A DNA stretch of 37,030 bases. Origin: Acidobacteriota bacterium (GTDB lineage: Bacteria > Acidobacteriota > Vicinamibacteria > Vicinamibacterales > 2-12-FULL-66-21). Position numbers and translations under genes: made by a program. Every line of letters begins with the position of its first letter. Position 1 is the stretch's first letter. Shown here piece after piece: positions 7,359-17,766 of this stretch. Below the pieces are notes generated by a model, which was not told the origin of the DNA, searched no databases, and saw only the letters and a list, made by a program, of their open reading frames with translations. Where the stretch lies: contig JACCRT010000057.1 in the NCBI GenBank assembly GCA_013813355.1, positions 1 through 37,030 on the forward strand, read 5' to 3'.

Positions 7359-7630
7359 TGAGATGTATGCGGACGCTCCGCCCCTGGGGCAGACGCTCGC
7401 CGAGGTTTTTGGCGTGGGGCGCCTGGCGAGCGGCATCAGCTTCCTGGGGCAGATCCTTGTGCGGGGGGGGAGCAAAATCTCCGCTTCCTCAGGTGAACTG
7501 CTGAGCTGTTGGCCACGCTGTAAGCTGACGCTGCAGGGTGAGCGGCGACGCGCGGCGGCGATCCGCGAGGGCGAGAACACAGGAGATTCCGAGATTCCTG
7601 GTGCCGGCTGGGGATTGGCCGGTTGACGAT
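7359..7630. other. Non-coding stretch, nothing recognised
   Basis: About 270 nt between the palindromic element and the next promoter. A forward open stretch (ATG 7363 to stop 7624-7626) and a reverse one (7275-7733) exist. Neither has a ribosome site, a family motif or a plausible composition. No hairpin with a T-tract was seen. Confidence 0.5.
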
Positions 7631-7636
7631 TATAAT
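7631..7636 (+). promoter_or_regulatory. -10 box (TATAAT) for the isomerase-asnS unit
   Basis: Perfect TATAAT 44 nt before ATG 7681, giving a predicted leader near 40 nt. TTGACG at 7623-7628 is too close to serve as its -35 element. A GAGGG ribosome site follows at 7671-7675. Confidence 0.55.
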
Positions 7637-7680
7637 GGGTGGTTTCAGAGACAGGCCTGAAGGGGTCACTGAGGGTATGC

Positions 7681-8519
7681 ATGCGTTTCGGAGTCTCGAC
7701 CCACTTGTTCCACGACCACCGGCTGCAGCGCAAGCATCTCGCGCAGGTGGCGGGCTATGGGTTCGAGTCGATCGAATTGTTTGCGACGCGGAGCCATTTC
7801 GACTACCACGACCCCTCCTCCATTGATGCGCTGGCCGGCTGGCTCCGCGAGACGGGACTCCGCCTCCACGGCGTCCACGCGCCGATCGCCGACGCGGTCC
7901 ACGGCGACAACTGGGGCGGAGCGACCTATTCGACGGCCGCCGGGGACGGTGCACGCCGGCAGGCCGCGGTGCGCGAGGCCGAAGCCGCGTTGCGAATCGC
8001 GGAACGCATCCCTTTCGAGGTCATGGTCGTGCACCTTGGCGTCCCCGCCGGCAAGAACGGCAGCGCCGACAACAGCCGCGCCGCCGCGACGCGCAGCGCA
8101 GAGGAACTGGCCCGCATCGCGGAACCCACGGGCGTCCGGATCGCTTTCGAGGTCATCCCGAACGACCTCTCGAGTGCGGCCGCCCTGGTGAAACTGCTCG
8201 AACGCGACCTCGAAGCGCCCCACGTGGGCATCTGTATGGATTTTGGTCACGCGCACCTGATGGGGGATGTCGCCGACGCGGTCGAACTCGCGGCCGAGCA
8301 CCTGATCACCACCCACGTGCACGATAACCGCGGCCGGCAGGACGATCACCTCGTGCCGTATCTCGGCTCGATCGACTGGGATGCCTCACTGGTGACCATG
8401 CAGAAGATCGGCTACGAAGGAACGTACCTCATGGAGGTCGCCAACACCGGCTCACCCGCCGCCGTGCTCGAAGAGGCGCGACGGGCCCGCCAGCGCTTCG
8501 AGCGCACGCTGACACACGC

Positions 8520-8523
<4 letters not shown>
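7681..8523 (+). CDS. Sugar phosphate isomerase/epimerase-like TIM-barrel protein
   Basis: A 280-residue protein of the AP-endonuclease-2 fold (PF01261-type), which includes xylose isomerases, epimerases and endonuclease IV. Typical metal-site strands are seen in order: [33 protein letters not shown] and YLMEVAN. They supply His, Glu, Asp, His and Glu ligands. ATG 7681 is chosen because GAGGG sits 5 nt upstream and the protein then opens with the usual first strand [14 protein letters not shown] at 7639 would add 14 residues just behind the -10 box. Its TGA stop overlaps the asnS ATG by 4 nt, so the two are coupled. The substrate is unknown and the link to asparaginyl-tRNA synthesis is not obvious. 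Confidence 0.85.
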
Positions 8524-9812
<1,289 letters not shown>

Positions 9813-9852
9813 CCGCGCAGCGACGGGTGGCAACCGCCCTGAGAGGATTGCC

Positions 9853-11247
9853 ATGAAAATTGGATTCGTCAGTCTCGGCTGTCCGAAGAACCTCGTCGAC
9901 GGCGAGGTCATGCTGGGCATGGCCCGCGACGCCGGGCACGAGATCACGCCGTCGGCCGCGGACGCGGATGTGATCGTCGTCAACACGTGCGCCTTTATCG
10001 ATTCGGCCAAGCAGGAATCGATCGACGCCATCCTCGAAATGGCCGGGCAGAAGAAGGACGGCAAGTGCTCGCGCCTCGTCGTGACCGGCTGCCTCGCGGA
10101 ACGCTACCGCGAGGAACTGCGGAAGGAGATCCCGGAGATTGACGCGGTGCTCGGCACCGGCGAGGTGCCCCACATCCTCGAGGCGCTCCAGCCCACGCGA
10201 ACTCCCATGGGCGCGGCTGTACCGCTCAAGCTATTCAGGGCCGGCGACTTCCCGGGCGGCGCGACTGCGACGCCCGAGGCTCCGACGCTGCCGACCTACC
10301 TGTACGATGCCGACACGCCGCGGCTCCTCTCCACGCCACGGCACTTCGCCTATGTCAAGGTGGCCGAGGGCTGCGACTATACCTGCGCCTTTTGCATCAT
10401 TCCGACGCTGCGGGGCCAGTATCGCAGCCGCACGACCGACTCCATCGTCCGGGAGGCCCGCGCGCTGGCGGCCCGCGGGGTCCGCGAGCTGCTGCTCATT
10501 TCTCAGGACACAACATTTTTCGGGATCGACCGAGGCGAACGCGGGGCCCTGGCGAGGCTCCTGCGGCAGCTGAATGCCGTTGACGGGCTCGCATGGATCC
10601 GGCTCCTCTATCTGTATCCGACGACGATCACCGACGACGTGCTCGACGCGATGGCGGACTGCGACAAGGTGTGCCGGTATGTCGACCTGCCGCTGCAGCA
10701 CGCCTCGCCAGCCGTCCTGAAGCGGATGCGGCGTCCGGGGAGCCGGCAGACGTATACGCGGCTGGTCGACCGTATCCGGCGCCGCGTTCCGAACGTGACG
10801 CTGCGAACGACGCTCATCGTCGGGTTCCCGGGTGAGACGGATGCGGACTTTGCCGAGGTCGATGGTTTCGTGGCGGAGATCGGGTTCGACCATGTCGGGG
10901 TGTTCACGTACTCCCACGAAGAGGGGACGCGGGCCTTCGATCTGCCGGACGATGTGCCGGCGGTGGTGAAGCGGCGACGGCGCAGTGCCCTGATGAGCCG
11001 GCAGAAGCGGATCGTGGCCCGGGCGCAGAAGGCACGGATCGGCAGCGAGGTGACCGTGCTGGTGGACGGCCCGTCCGCCGAACACGAGCTGGTACTGCAG
11101 GGCCGACTCGAAGGGCAGGCGCCCGACATCGATCCCCTCGTGTTTCTGACCGGGTGCGATGTCGAGGGCCATCGGCCGGGGGACCTGGTCAGGGGCACGG
11201 TGGTCGGGGCGAGCGGCTACGACCTCCTGGTCCAGCCGTTCAGTTAG
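9853..11247 (+). CDS. rimO: Ribosomal protein S12 methylthiotransferase RimO
   Basis: A 464-residue radical-SAM enzyme that adds a methylthio group to an aspartate of ribosomal protein S12. The N-terminal UPF0004 domain supplies C10 (SLGCPKNLVD), C46 (VNTCAFID) and C80 (VTGCLAE) for the auxiliary Fe-S cluster. The radical-SAM triad is C174, C178 and C181 in GCDYTCAFC. A TRAM-like domain ends the protein (IGSEVTVLVDG to GYDLLVQPFS). The opening CPKNLVDGE distinguishes RimO from MiaB. GAGAGG lies 8 nt before ATG 9853. The gene sits between asnS and the rimP leader; a weak hairpin (11251-11269) follows the stop. Confidence 0.95.
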   Translation: MKIGFVSLGCPKNLVDGEVMLGMARDAGHEITPSAADADVIVVNTCAFIDSAKQESIDAILEMAGQKKDGKCSRLVVTGCLAERYREELRKEIPEIDAVLGTGEVPHILEALQPTRTPMGAAVPLKLFRAGDFPGGATATPEAPTLPTYLYDADTPRLLSTPRHFAYVKVAEGCDYTCAFCIIPTLRGQYRSRTTDSIVREARALAARGVRELLLISQDTTFFGIDRGERGALARLLRQLNAVDGLAWIRLLYLYPTTITDDVLDAMADCDKVCRYVDLPLQHASPAVLKRMRRPGSRQTYTRLVDRIRRRVPNVTLRTTLIVGFPGETDADFAEVDGFVAEIGFDHVGVFTYSHEEGTRAFDLPDDVPAVVKRRRRSALMSRQKRIVARAQKARIGSEVTVLVDGPSAEHELVLQGRLEGQAPDIDPLVFLTGCDVEGHRPGDLVRGTVVGASGYDLLVQPFS

Positions 11248-11275
11248 GGCGGGGATCGAGGGCGTCCCCGTGTGC

Positions 11276-11281
11276 TATATT
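11276..11281 (+). promoter_or_regulatory. Possible -10 box for the rimP-nusA-infB operon
   Basis: TATATT about 105 nt before the rimP start, directly upstream of the attenuator-like leader. No strong -35 hexamer is seen. Confidence 0.4.
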
Positions 11282-11284
11282 CAT

Positions 11285-11361
11285 GGGTGGCAGCTTCGAG
11301 GAACTACCCGAGAGTGGGCCTGTGCCCACTTTTTCTTTTTGAGGGACAGTTGTCTGTCCTT
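11285..11361 (+). promoter_or_regulatory. rimP leader: attenuator-like RNA with terminator
   Basis: Three hairpins are stacked in the leader. GGGTGG/CTACCC is at 11285-11290 with 11304-11309. AGTGGGC-CTGT-GCCCACT is at 11313-11330, followed by TTTTCTTTTT to 11340, a textbook intrinsic terminator. AGGGACAG/CTGTCCTT is at 11342-11349 with 11354-11361. A terminator inside the leader of a ten-kilobase operon implies regulated read-through. From memory, premature terminators ahead of rimP (ylxS) are common in other phyla and often contain a GTGGG/CCCAC stem. Confidence 0.7.
11313..11340 (+). terminator. Intrinsic terminator in the rimP leader
   Basis: Seven perfect base pairs AGTGGGC/GCCCACT around a CTGT loop, followed by TTTTCTTTTT. 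It lies 41 nt before the rimP start, so it must be bypassed for the operon to be expressed, unless a further promoter lies downstream. Confidence 0.8.
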
Positions 11362-11381
11362 CCGGTGGGGCTCGCGAAGCC

Positions 11382-11885
11382 GTGAAAAACGCTGAATTGT
11401 CGCGCGTTCGGGAGGCGGCGGACCGCGTGGCGCGCGGTTACGGGCTGGAAATCTTCGACGTGCAGCTCAGGCGCGAAGCGATTGGCACTGTGCTGCGGGT
11501 CGTGATCGACCGTCCGGATCGCGGCGTGCCCGAGACGCCGGAAGAGGCCGTCGGCATTGACGAATGCCAGCGCGTCAGCCGCGACCTGAGCGCGCTGCTC
11601 GATGTCGAGGACGAGGATCTCGCGGAGCCGGCGCTTGGCCAGACCTACACCCTGGAGGTGTCGTCGCCCGGTCTGGATCGGCCACTGCGCCACGAGGCGG
11701 ACTATCGCCGGTTCGCGGGCAGGCTGGCCAAGCTGGTGACGATGGAACCGATTGGTGGCCAGTCGGCTTTTGCCGGCCGGCTGACGGGCCTCGAGAACGG
11801 GCACGTGCTCCTCGAAGAAGGCCGGCGGACCCATCGGATTCCGTTGGCGCAGGTCAAGCGCGCCCGGCTCGACGTGGAGTTCTAG
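11382..11885 (+). CDS. rimP: Ribosome maturation factor RimP
   Basis: A 167-residue protein needed for maturation of the 30S subunit. Family features: GYGLEIFDVQLRREA near residues 17-31, VLRVVIDRP, then EAVGIDECQRVSRDLSALLD, YTLEVSSPGLDRPL and the C-terminal SH3-like domain ending KRARLDVEF. The start is GTG 11382 with a purine-rich GGTGGGG 12 nt upstream. A 63-nt spacer with a small repeat separates it from nusA. Position at the head of the nusA-infB operon is standard. Confidence 0.93.
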   Translation: MKNAELSRVREAADRVARGYGLEIFDVQLRREAIGTVLRVVIDRPDRGVPETPEEAVGIDECQRVSRDLSALLDVEDEDLAEPALGQTYTLEVSSPGLDRPLRHEADYRRFAGRLAKLVTMEPIGGQSAFAGRLTGLENGHVLLEEGRRTHRIPLAQVKRARLDVEF

Positions 11886-11892
11886 GGGCTGA

Positions 11893-11933
11893 AATGGGGT
11901 GCCGAAGGGTGCTCTCAGCACCTGGCAGCACCC
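11893..11933. repeat. Short GGTGC/GCACC word repeat between rimP and nusA
   Basis: The spacer contains GGGTGC twice and AGCACC twice in opposite sense, so it can fold as GGTGC-TCTCA-GCACC or with the outer GGGTGC/GCACCC pair. It lacks a T-tract and lies inside an operon. It looks like a third kind of word-like repeat. Confidence 0.45.
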
Positions 11934-11948
11934 TGAAGATAAAGGTAT

Positions 11949-13265
11949 ATGGCTACGATAAATCCGCTGCTCCAGCAGATCGACGCGATCGCGAAGGAAA
12001 AGGGCGTCGAGCCCGAGATCATCATCGGGGCCGTGCAGGACGCCCTCGAGGCGGCCGCGCGCAAGAAGTACAAGGGCGAGGAGCTGCGGGCGCGGTTCAA
12101 CCCGGAAACGGGCGACTTCGATCTGCTCACGGTCAAGAAAATCGTCGAGGAGGTCACCGACCCGCTGACGCAGTTCTCGCTGACCGATGCGCAGGAGATG
12201 TACGGCGACGAGGCCGAAGTCGACATGGAAGTGGAGTTCCCGCGCGACAAGGGGGACCTTGGCCGGATCGCTGCACAGACGGCCAAGCAGGTGATCTTCC
12301 AGAAGGTCCGCGAGGCCGAGCGCGAGAACGTCTACGGGGAATACAGCGAGCGCATCGGCGAAGTCGTCAGTGGCATCGTCAAGCGGTTCGAGAACGGCGA
12401 CATCATCATCGAGTTCGGGCGCGTCGAGGCGCAGCTCCCCCGCAAGGAACAGTCCCGGGCTGAGAACTACACCGTCGGTGACCGCGTGCGCGCCGTCATC
12501 CGGGGCGTGAACCGCGCCGCCAAGGGTCCGCAGATCGTGTTGTCACGTACTGACCCCGCACTGCTGATCAAGCTGTTCGAGCAGGAAGTGCCGGAAATCT
12601 ACGACGGCACCGTGATGATTCGCGGCGCGGTCCGCGAGGCGGGTGACCGCGCCAAGGTGGCGGTGTACTCTCGCGAGCGCGACGTGGACCCGGTGGGCGC
12701 CTGCGTCGGCATGAAGGGCACTCGCGTGCAGTCGATCATCCGGGAGCTGCGTGGCGAGAAGATCGACATCGTGGAGTGGTCCGACGACCCCATTTTCTTC
12801 GTGACCAATGCCATCAGCCCGGCGAAGGTCCAGCGCGTCTCGATCGTCGACGACGCCGAGCGGGTGATGGAAGTCATCGTCGAAGACAGGCAGCTGTCGC
12901 TCGCGATCGGCAAGAAGGGGCAGAACGTCCGCCTGGCGGCGAAGCTGACCGGCTGGAAGATCGACATCAAGAGCGAAGAAGAGAAGCGGCGCGAAGTTGA
13001 AGCGCAGTTCGGCGCACTCGAACTCGGAGAAGGCGCCGAGGGCGCAGCCGAGGAAGGCACCGGGGGCGCGGCCGAGGCCGCGCTCGAGCCTGCGGCCGGC
13101 AGCGAAGGGGCTCCAGTCGAGGAAGAATCCTCGGAGATGACGGCGAGTGCGGCCCTGGAGCCGGCCGCCGGCGACGAAACCCCAGGAGAAGCCGCGGCGG
13201 TGGAAGAAACCGCTGAGGCGGCGGCTGTGCCCGATTCGGCCGGGGACCAGGAACCGCGGCAATAA
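11949..13265 (+). CDS. nusA: Transcription termination/antitermination factor NusA
   Basis: A 438-residue RNA polymerase-binding factor controlling pausing, termination and antitermination. The N-terminal polymerase-binding domain covers about 1-125. The S1 domain is at about 133-200 ([20 protein letters not shown]). Two KH domains follow, with the first around [14 protein letters not shown] and the second around [16 protein letters not shown]. The C-terminal 85 or so residues are an Ala/Glu-rich low-complexity tail instead of the acidic repeats of E. coli. An AAAGG ribosome site precedes ATG 11949. It lies between rimP and infB; no ylxR or L7Ae-like gene separates nusA from infB. Confidence 0.95.
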   Translation: MATINPLLQQIDAIAKEKGVEPEIIIGAVQDALEAAARKKYKGEELRARFNPETGDFDLLTVKKIVEEVTDPLTQFSLTDAQEMYGDEAEVDMEVEFPRDKGDLGRIAAQTAKQVIFQKVREAERENVYGEYSERIGEVVSGIVKRFENGDIIIEFGRVEAQLPRKEQSRAENYTVGDRVRAVIRGVNRAAKGPQIVLSRTDPALLIKLFEQEVPEIYDGTVMIRGAVREAGDRAKVAVYSRERDVDPVGACVGMKGTRVQSIIRELRGEKIDIVEWSDDPIFFVTNAISPAKVQRVSIVDDAERVMEVIVEDRQLSLAIGKKGQNVRLAAKLTGWKIDIKSEEEKRREVEAQFGALELGEGAEGAAEEGTGGAAEAALEPAAGSEGAPVEEESSEMTASAALEPAAGDETPGEAAAVEETAEAAAVPDSAGDQEPRQ

Positions 13266-13329
13266 GAAAGCTGATGTGGCACCGCATCTGAATCAGAGCA
13301 ACGAAGCAAAGAGCAACCAAAGAAACTGA

Positions 13330-16146
13330 ATGGCCACAGTCCGGATTTACCGCGTCGCGGAACTGCTCAATACCTCGAGCCAGGAAGTCATCGCACTCCT
13401 GAAGCGCGACCACGGCATCGAAGTCAAGAGCGCCTCGAGCACCATCGAAGAGGTCGTCGCGCGGGAGTTTGTCTCGCGTCTGGCACGGCAACGCAACCTG
13501 ACGGTTCCGTCGAACGCATCGTTCGCCGACGTACCCCCTGCGCTCAAGGGCCGAAAACCGGCCGGGAAGGCCCAGGAGCCGCAGAAACCCGCGGCACCCG
13601 TCCTGCCGCCGCCGCGCCTGGTGAAGAGCGCAAAGCCGCCGGCGCCGGTCGCGGATCCGGCCGCCGAGCCGCAGCCGCCTGCCGCAGCCGAAAACGTGAT
13701 GGTGCCGCCGCCAGTCGCCAGCGTCGAGCCGGAGGCCGCAGAGGAACCGGTCGACGCTGCGCCGCCAACGCCCGCCGTCGAGACACCGGCAACCGTGTCT
13801 GGTTCGGCGCCCCCCGTTGGAGAGGCCGACGTGGCCGCGCAGGCGCCGGAAGCGCCCCAGGCTCCGCAGCCGTCTCACGAACCCACACCGTCGCCGGCCG
13901 AGGACCGGCCTGCCGCCGCGGCGCAGGTCACACCGCCTCCGAGAACTACCGGCGGGCCGACCGGCAGGGTCGTGCCCCCCACGCTGCGTCTGCGCGTGGA
14001 AGATCCGACCACCGGCAAGGCGCCGCCCGCCCCGCCGCGGCGGCCGCTCCTGGTGCGCCCGGCGCCGCCGACAACGCCGGCCCCGCCGCAGGCGCCGACT
14101 GGGAACCTGAGCCGTCCCGGAGGACCAGCAGCCGCCGGGCGTCCAGGGGCCCCGGCCGTACGTCCGGGGCAGCGGCCGGGTGGCCCGCTGCCGCCGCGAC
14201 CGCCCATGGGGGGGCCTCGCCCCTTGCCGGCGCAGCCGGTCCGGCCCGCATTGCCGCCCCGTCCGGGGATGCCGGGATACCGCCCGCCCATGTACCACAG
14301 GCCGGGGAGCCCTCGGCCCGGACGCCGCGACAGCAGCTCGCGGCCCCAGATGCAGGTCCAGGCCCCGGCCCCGCCGCCGCCCGTGACCCGCACCATCACG
14401 CTGGCTGAAGGCATGACCGTCGCCGACCTCGCCGCAAAGCTCGACGTGAAGGCCAAAGACGTCATGAGGAAGCTGATGGATCGCCGCATGATGGTGACCA
14501 TCAACAGCACGCTCGACGACGAGACGGCGTCCATGGTGGCGCGAGAGTTCGGCGCCGACGTCAAGATGCAGACATTCGAAGAAGAGATGCTGCAGGTCGA
14601 ATCGGAAGAGCTCGATCCTTCGGACCTCGTCACCAGGGCCCCAGTCGTGACCGTCATGGGCCACGTCGATCACGGTAAGACCACGCTGCTCGACGCGATT
14701 CGCTCGGCCCGCGTGGCCGAACGCGAAGCCGGCGGCATCACGCAGCACATCGGCGCCTACTCGGTGCAGGTCACCGACCGGAACGTCGTCTTCCTCGACA
14801 CGCCGGGCCACGAGGCGTTCACGATGATGCGCTCCCGCGGCGCAAAGGTGACCGACGTCGTCATTCTCGTCGTTGCGGCCGACGACGGGGTGATGCCGCA
14901 GACAAAGGAAGCGATCGACCACGCCAAGGCCGCCGGGGTGCCCATCCTCGTCGCCATCAACAAGATCGACAAGCCTGAGTCCAATCCGGACCGCGTGAAG
15001 AAGGAACTGTCTGACCTCGGGCTCGTTCCCGAGCAGTGGGGCGGCCAGACCGTCATGGTCGAGGTCTCCGCGAAGAAGAAGGAGAACCTGGAGCTGCTGC
15101 TCGAGATGATCCTGCTCGTGACGGAACTGAGCGACCTCAAGGCGAACCCCAAGCGGAACGCGGCCGGGACCGTGCTCGAAGCCAAGCTCGACAGGGGGCG
15201 TGGTCCAGTCGCCACCGTGCTGGTCCAGGACGGCACGCTGCGCGTCGGGGACACCGTCATCGCCGGCACGATTGTCGGCAAGGTGCGGGCACTCATCGAC
15301 GATCGTGGGCGGCCGCAGAAGCAGGCCGGCCCCGCGACGCCGGTCGAAGTGCTTGGCCTCGGCGGCCTGCCGCAGCCGGGCGACACGTTCCAGGCGCTCA
15401 CCGACGCGGCCAAGGCGCGCCAGATCGCGCACTTCCGCCAGAACCAGGCGAAGGAAAAGGCGCTCGGCGGCCGGGGCAGCCGGCTCACGCTCGAGTCCCT
15501 GCAGGCCCAGATCGCCGAAGGCGGCATGAAGGAGCTCCCGATCATCGTCAAGGCTGACGTGGGCGGCTCCGCCGAGGTGCTGGGCGATACCCTCACGAAG
15601 CTGACGGACGAAAAGGTCAAGATCCGGATCATCCACAGCGGCGTGGGCGCCATCAACGAGTCGGATGTGCTGCTGGCGTCGGCGTCGAATGCCATCATCA
15701 TCGGCTTCAACGTGCGGCCCGACCGCAATGCCGCCGACGTGGCCGAGCGCGAGACGGTCGACATCCGGCTCCACTCGATCATCTACAACGTCGTCGACGA
15801 GATGAAAAAGGCGATGTCGGGCCTGCTCGACCCGACGTTCCGCGAGGTGCGGATCGGCGCGGCGCAGGTCCGCGAGACCTTCCGGACGCCGAAGTTCGGC
15901 ACCATCGCCGGTTGCATGGTCACCGAGGGACGCATGACGCGGTCAGGCGACACGCAGGCGCGCCTCCTCCGTGACAACGTGGTGGTGCACGAGGGGAAAA
16001 TCGGCTCGCTGCGGCGCTTCAAGGACGATGTCTCGGAGGTCAAGACGGGCTTCGAGTGCGGCATCGGCTTCGAGAAGTACAACGACCTGAAGGTCGGAGA
16101 CGTCATCGAGGCGTTCGTCGTGGAACGGGTGGCCACACCGGTCTAG
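13330..16146 (+). CDS. infB: Translation initiation factor IF-2
   Basis: A 938-residue GTPase that places initiator tRNA on the ribosome. It has an IF2_N module at about 1-55, a very long Pro/Ala/Arg-rich disordered linker at about 70-350 and a second IF2_N module at about 352-417. The G domain has GHVDHGKTT (near 444), DTPGHEAF (near 490) and NKIDKP (near 543). The beta-barrel and C-terminal tRNA-binding domains follow. The linker explains the strong reverse-strand open frames seen here, which are shadows. The start ATG 13330 is 64 nt after nusA, without a strong ribosome site. It is the third gene of the operon. Confidence 0.96.
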   Translation: MATVRIYRVAELLNTSSQEVIALLKRDHGIEVKSASSTIEEVVAREFVSRLARQRNLTVPSNASFADVPPALKGRKPAGKAQEPQKPAAPVLPPPRLVKSAKPPAPVADPAAEPQPPAAAENVMVPPPVASVEPEAAEEPVDAAPPTPAVETPATVSGSAPPVGEADVAAQAPEAPQAPQPSHEPTPSPAEDRPAAAAQVTPPPRTTGGPTGRVVPPTLRLRVEDPTTGKAPPAPPRRPLLVRPAPPTTPAPPQAPTGNLSRPGGPAAAGRPGAPAVRPGQRPGGPLPPRPPMGGPRPLPAQPVRPALPPRPGMPGYRPPMYHRPGSPRPGRRDSSSRPQMQVQAPAPPPPVTRTITLAEGMTVADLAAKLDVKAKDVMRKLMDRRMMVTINSTLDDETASMVAREFGADVKMQTFEEEMLQVESEELDPSDLVTRAPVVTVMGHVDHGKTTLLDAIRSARVAEREAGGITQHIGAYSVQVTDRNVVFLDTPGHEAFTMMRSRGAKVTDVVILVVAADDGVMPQTKEAIDHAKAAGVPILVAINKIDKPESNPDRVKKELSDLGLVPEQWGGQTVMVEVSAKKKENLELLLEMILLVTELSDLKANPKRNAAGTVLEAKLDRGRGPVATVLVQDGTLRVGDTVIAGTIVGKVRALIDDRGRPQKQAGPATPVEVLGLGGLPQPGDTFQALTDAAKARQIAHFRQNQAKEKALGGRGSRLTLESLQAQIAEGGMKELPIIVKADVGGSAEVLGDTLTKLTDEKVKIRIIHSGVGAINESDVLLASASNAIIIGFNVRPDRNAADVAERETVDIRLHSIIYNVVDEMKKAMSGLLDPTFREVRIGAAQVRETFRTPKFGTIAGCMVTEGRMTRSGDTQARLLRDNVVVHEGKIGSLRRFKDDVSEVKTGFECGIGFEKYNDLKVGDVIEAFVVERVATPV

Positions 16147-16239
16147 CCGCGGATTGACACGGATGAGGGACACGGTCATGCCGGAACACGAGCTCGAATC
16201 GGCGGTCGGACAGAGCGGCGGAGGTGTGTTCCAGCTCTG

Positions 16240-16704
16240 ATGCCCGGTCCGTCGCGACAGTCCCGCGTCGGGGACCAGATCCGGGTAGAGCTCGCCGAGC
16301 TGATTGCGCGGCAGGTCCACGATCCCGGGATAGGCTTCCTGACCATCACGCACGTCAAGATGACGCCGGACCTGCAGCAGGCCCGCGTTTACTACACGAC
16401 CATCGGGGACGACAAGGCGCGCCGCGACACCGCCAAGGCGCTGGAGCGCGCCACTCCGTTCCTCCGGCGCCTTGTCGGCCAGCGGCTGCGGCTGCGGCGC
16501 GTGCCGGAACTGCAGTTTTTCTTCGACGAGTCCGTCGAGAAGCAGGATCGCATCGAGCGGATCCTGCTGGACCTCGAGCGCGAGCGCGCCGAGGCGCCTG
16601 CCCCGGACGAGCCACCGGCCGCGCGCGAATCCAACGGGGCTCCTTCCGAGGACAGCAAGACGCCGCCCGGTGCCGGGATGGCAGAAGATACGCATGACGA
16701 ATGA
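16240..16704 (+). CDS. rbfA: 30S ribosome-binding factor RbfA
   Basis: A 154-residue KH-fold protein for late 30S maturation and cold adaptation. Core motifs are RVGDQIRVELAELI, DPGIGFLTITHVKMTPDL, ARVYYTTIGD and LRRVPELQFFFDES. The last 40 or so residues are a low-complexity Pro/Glu/Ala tail. ATG 16240 follows GGAGG at 16220-16224, a long spacing of 15 nt. The 93-nt gap after infB starts with CGCGGATTGACACGGATG, a word-like motif. Its TGA overlaps the nrnA start by 11 nt. Confidence 0.93.
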   Translation: MPGPSRQSRVGDQIRVELAELIARQVHDPGIGFLTITHVKMTPDLQQARVYYTTIGDDKARRDTAKALERATPFLRRLVGQRLRLRRVPELQFFFDESVEKQDRIERILLDLERERAEAPAPDEPPAARESNGAPSEDSKTPPGAGMAEDTHDE

Positions 16705-17680
16705 CGACTTCGTGATCCACCAGATCCGGGACGAGATCCTCCAGCGCCGGCGCTTCCTGCTCACCTCCCACGCCCGCCCCGATGGCGATTCCATCGGCTC
16801 CCAGCTCGCGATGGCGTTCGCGCTCGACGCCCTGGGGAAAGAAGTGCGGATTGTCAATGCCGATGCCGCGCCGGACCACTACCAGGGATTCCCCGGCATG
16901 CACCGCATCGAGATCACGACGGAGGTGGACACCGACGCCGACGCGGTGATCGTGATGGAGTGCAGCGACCTGTCGCGGACGGGCATTACCGGGTTGGACT
17001 CGCGTTTCATCATCAACATCGACCATCACGCTGGAAACCGGCTGTACGGCGCGCTGAACTGGTACGACGAAACCGCCGCCGCCTGTGGCGAGATGGTCTT
17101 CGACCTGATCCGCGCCCTTGGCGTCCCCCTGACCGAGCAGATCGCTACCCACATCTACCTGGCGATCCTGACCGACACCGGGGCGTTTCACCACTCGAAC
17201 ATCACGCCACGAACGTTCGACATCTGCCGGCAGACCGTTGAAGCCGGCGTGAACCCGGCGGCGATGGCACGGCGGGTTTTTGACAGCAACAGCTTTGGGA
17301 AGCTGAAGCTGATTGGGGCCGTGCTCGACTCAATGGTCCTGCTCGACGAGGGCCGCCTGGCCGTGCTGTACCTGGACGACGAGATGCTGCAGCTGTGCGG
17401 ATGCACGCACAACGATACCGAGGGGCTCATCAACCTGCCGCTCACCGCGCGCGAGATCCAGGCCGTCGTCTTCTTCAAGATCGCGCCAGGCGGCGTGGTC
17501 CGCGTCAGCATGCGATCGAAATACGATGTCGATGTACGGCAGGTCGCCGCCCAGTACGGCGGGGGCGGCCACAAGAACGCGGCCGGCTTCACGGTCGACG
17601 GCCCGCTCGACGAACTCCGGCCGCGGCTCATCGAGCGTCTCGTCATGGCGATCGGCGAGGGACTGCTGACGAGACCGTGA
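16694..17680 (+). CDS. DHH/DHHA1 phosphoesterase, NrnA-like (oligoribonuclease / pAp phosphatase)
   Basis: A 328-residue DHH-superfamily enzyme, expected to degrade nanoRNAs and dephosphorylate 3',5'-pAp. Some members act on c-di-AMP or pApA. The DHH domain carries SHARPDGDSIGSQ (metal ligands) and NIDHHAGN. The DHHA1 domain near the C terminus has the glycine-rich YGGGGHKNAAGF substrate-binding motif. ATG 16694 lies inside the end of rbfA (11-nt overlap), implying coupling. The operon position between rbfA and truB is classical for this gene. A repeat directly follows the stop. Confidence 0.92.
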   Translation: MTNDDFVIHQIRDEILQRRRFLLTSHARPDGDSIGSQLAMAFALDALGKEVRIVNADAAPDHYQGFPGMHRIEITTEVDTDADAVIVMECSDLSRTGITGLDSRFIINIDHHAGNRLYGALNWYDETAAACGEMVFDLIRALGVPLTEQIATHIYLAILTDTGAFHHSNITPRTFDICRQTVEAGVNPAAMARRVFDSNSFGKLKLIGAVLDSMVLLDEGRLAVLYLDDEMLQLCGCTHNDTEGLINLPLTAREIQAVVFFKIAPGGVVRVSMRSKYDVDVRQVAAQYGGGGHKNAAGFTVDGPLDELRPRLIERLVMAIGEGLLTRP

Positions 17681-17766
17681 ACAGCTGGCAGTCGGCAGAT
17701 GGCAGCTGGCAGTTTCCTGCTGCCTACTGCCAGCTGCCAGCTGCCTGCTGCCAGCTGCCTACTGCT
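17681..17766. repeat. Word-like repeat (CTGCCAGCTGCC family) filling the nrnA-truB gap
   Basis: All 86 nt between nrnA stop and truB ATG consist of AGCTGGCAG words (twice, forward) followed by CTGCCTACTGCCAGCTGCC-like words in the opposite sense. The two halves can fold into a hairpin. No Shine-Dalgarno sequence remains before truB. The same word family occurs between the smc and M48 genes (24466-24596). Confidence 0.75.

Noticed and set aside
7275-7733. Reverse-strand open frame of 152 codons, and a forward frame from ATG 7363
   Set aside because: Composition is Arg/Pro/Ser-rich, there is no ribosome site or family motif, and they run through hairpins and the next gene. Open frames of this length are expected by chance in GC-rich DNA.
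12967-15774. Reverse-strand open frame of 935 codons opposite infB and nusA
   Set aside because: It is antisense to the Pro/Ala-rich linker and GTPase of IF-2, has no recognisable domain, and is a codon-bias shadow.
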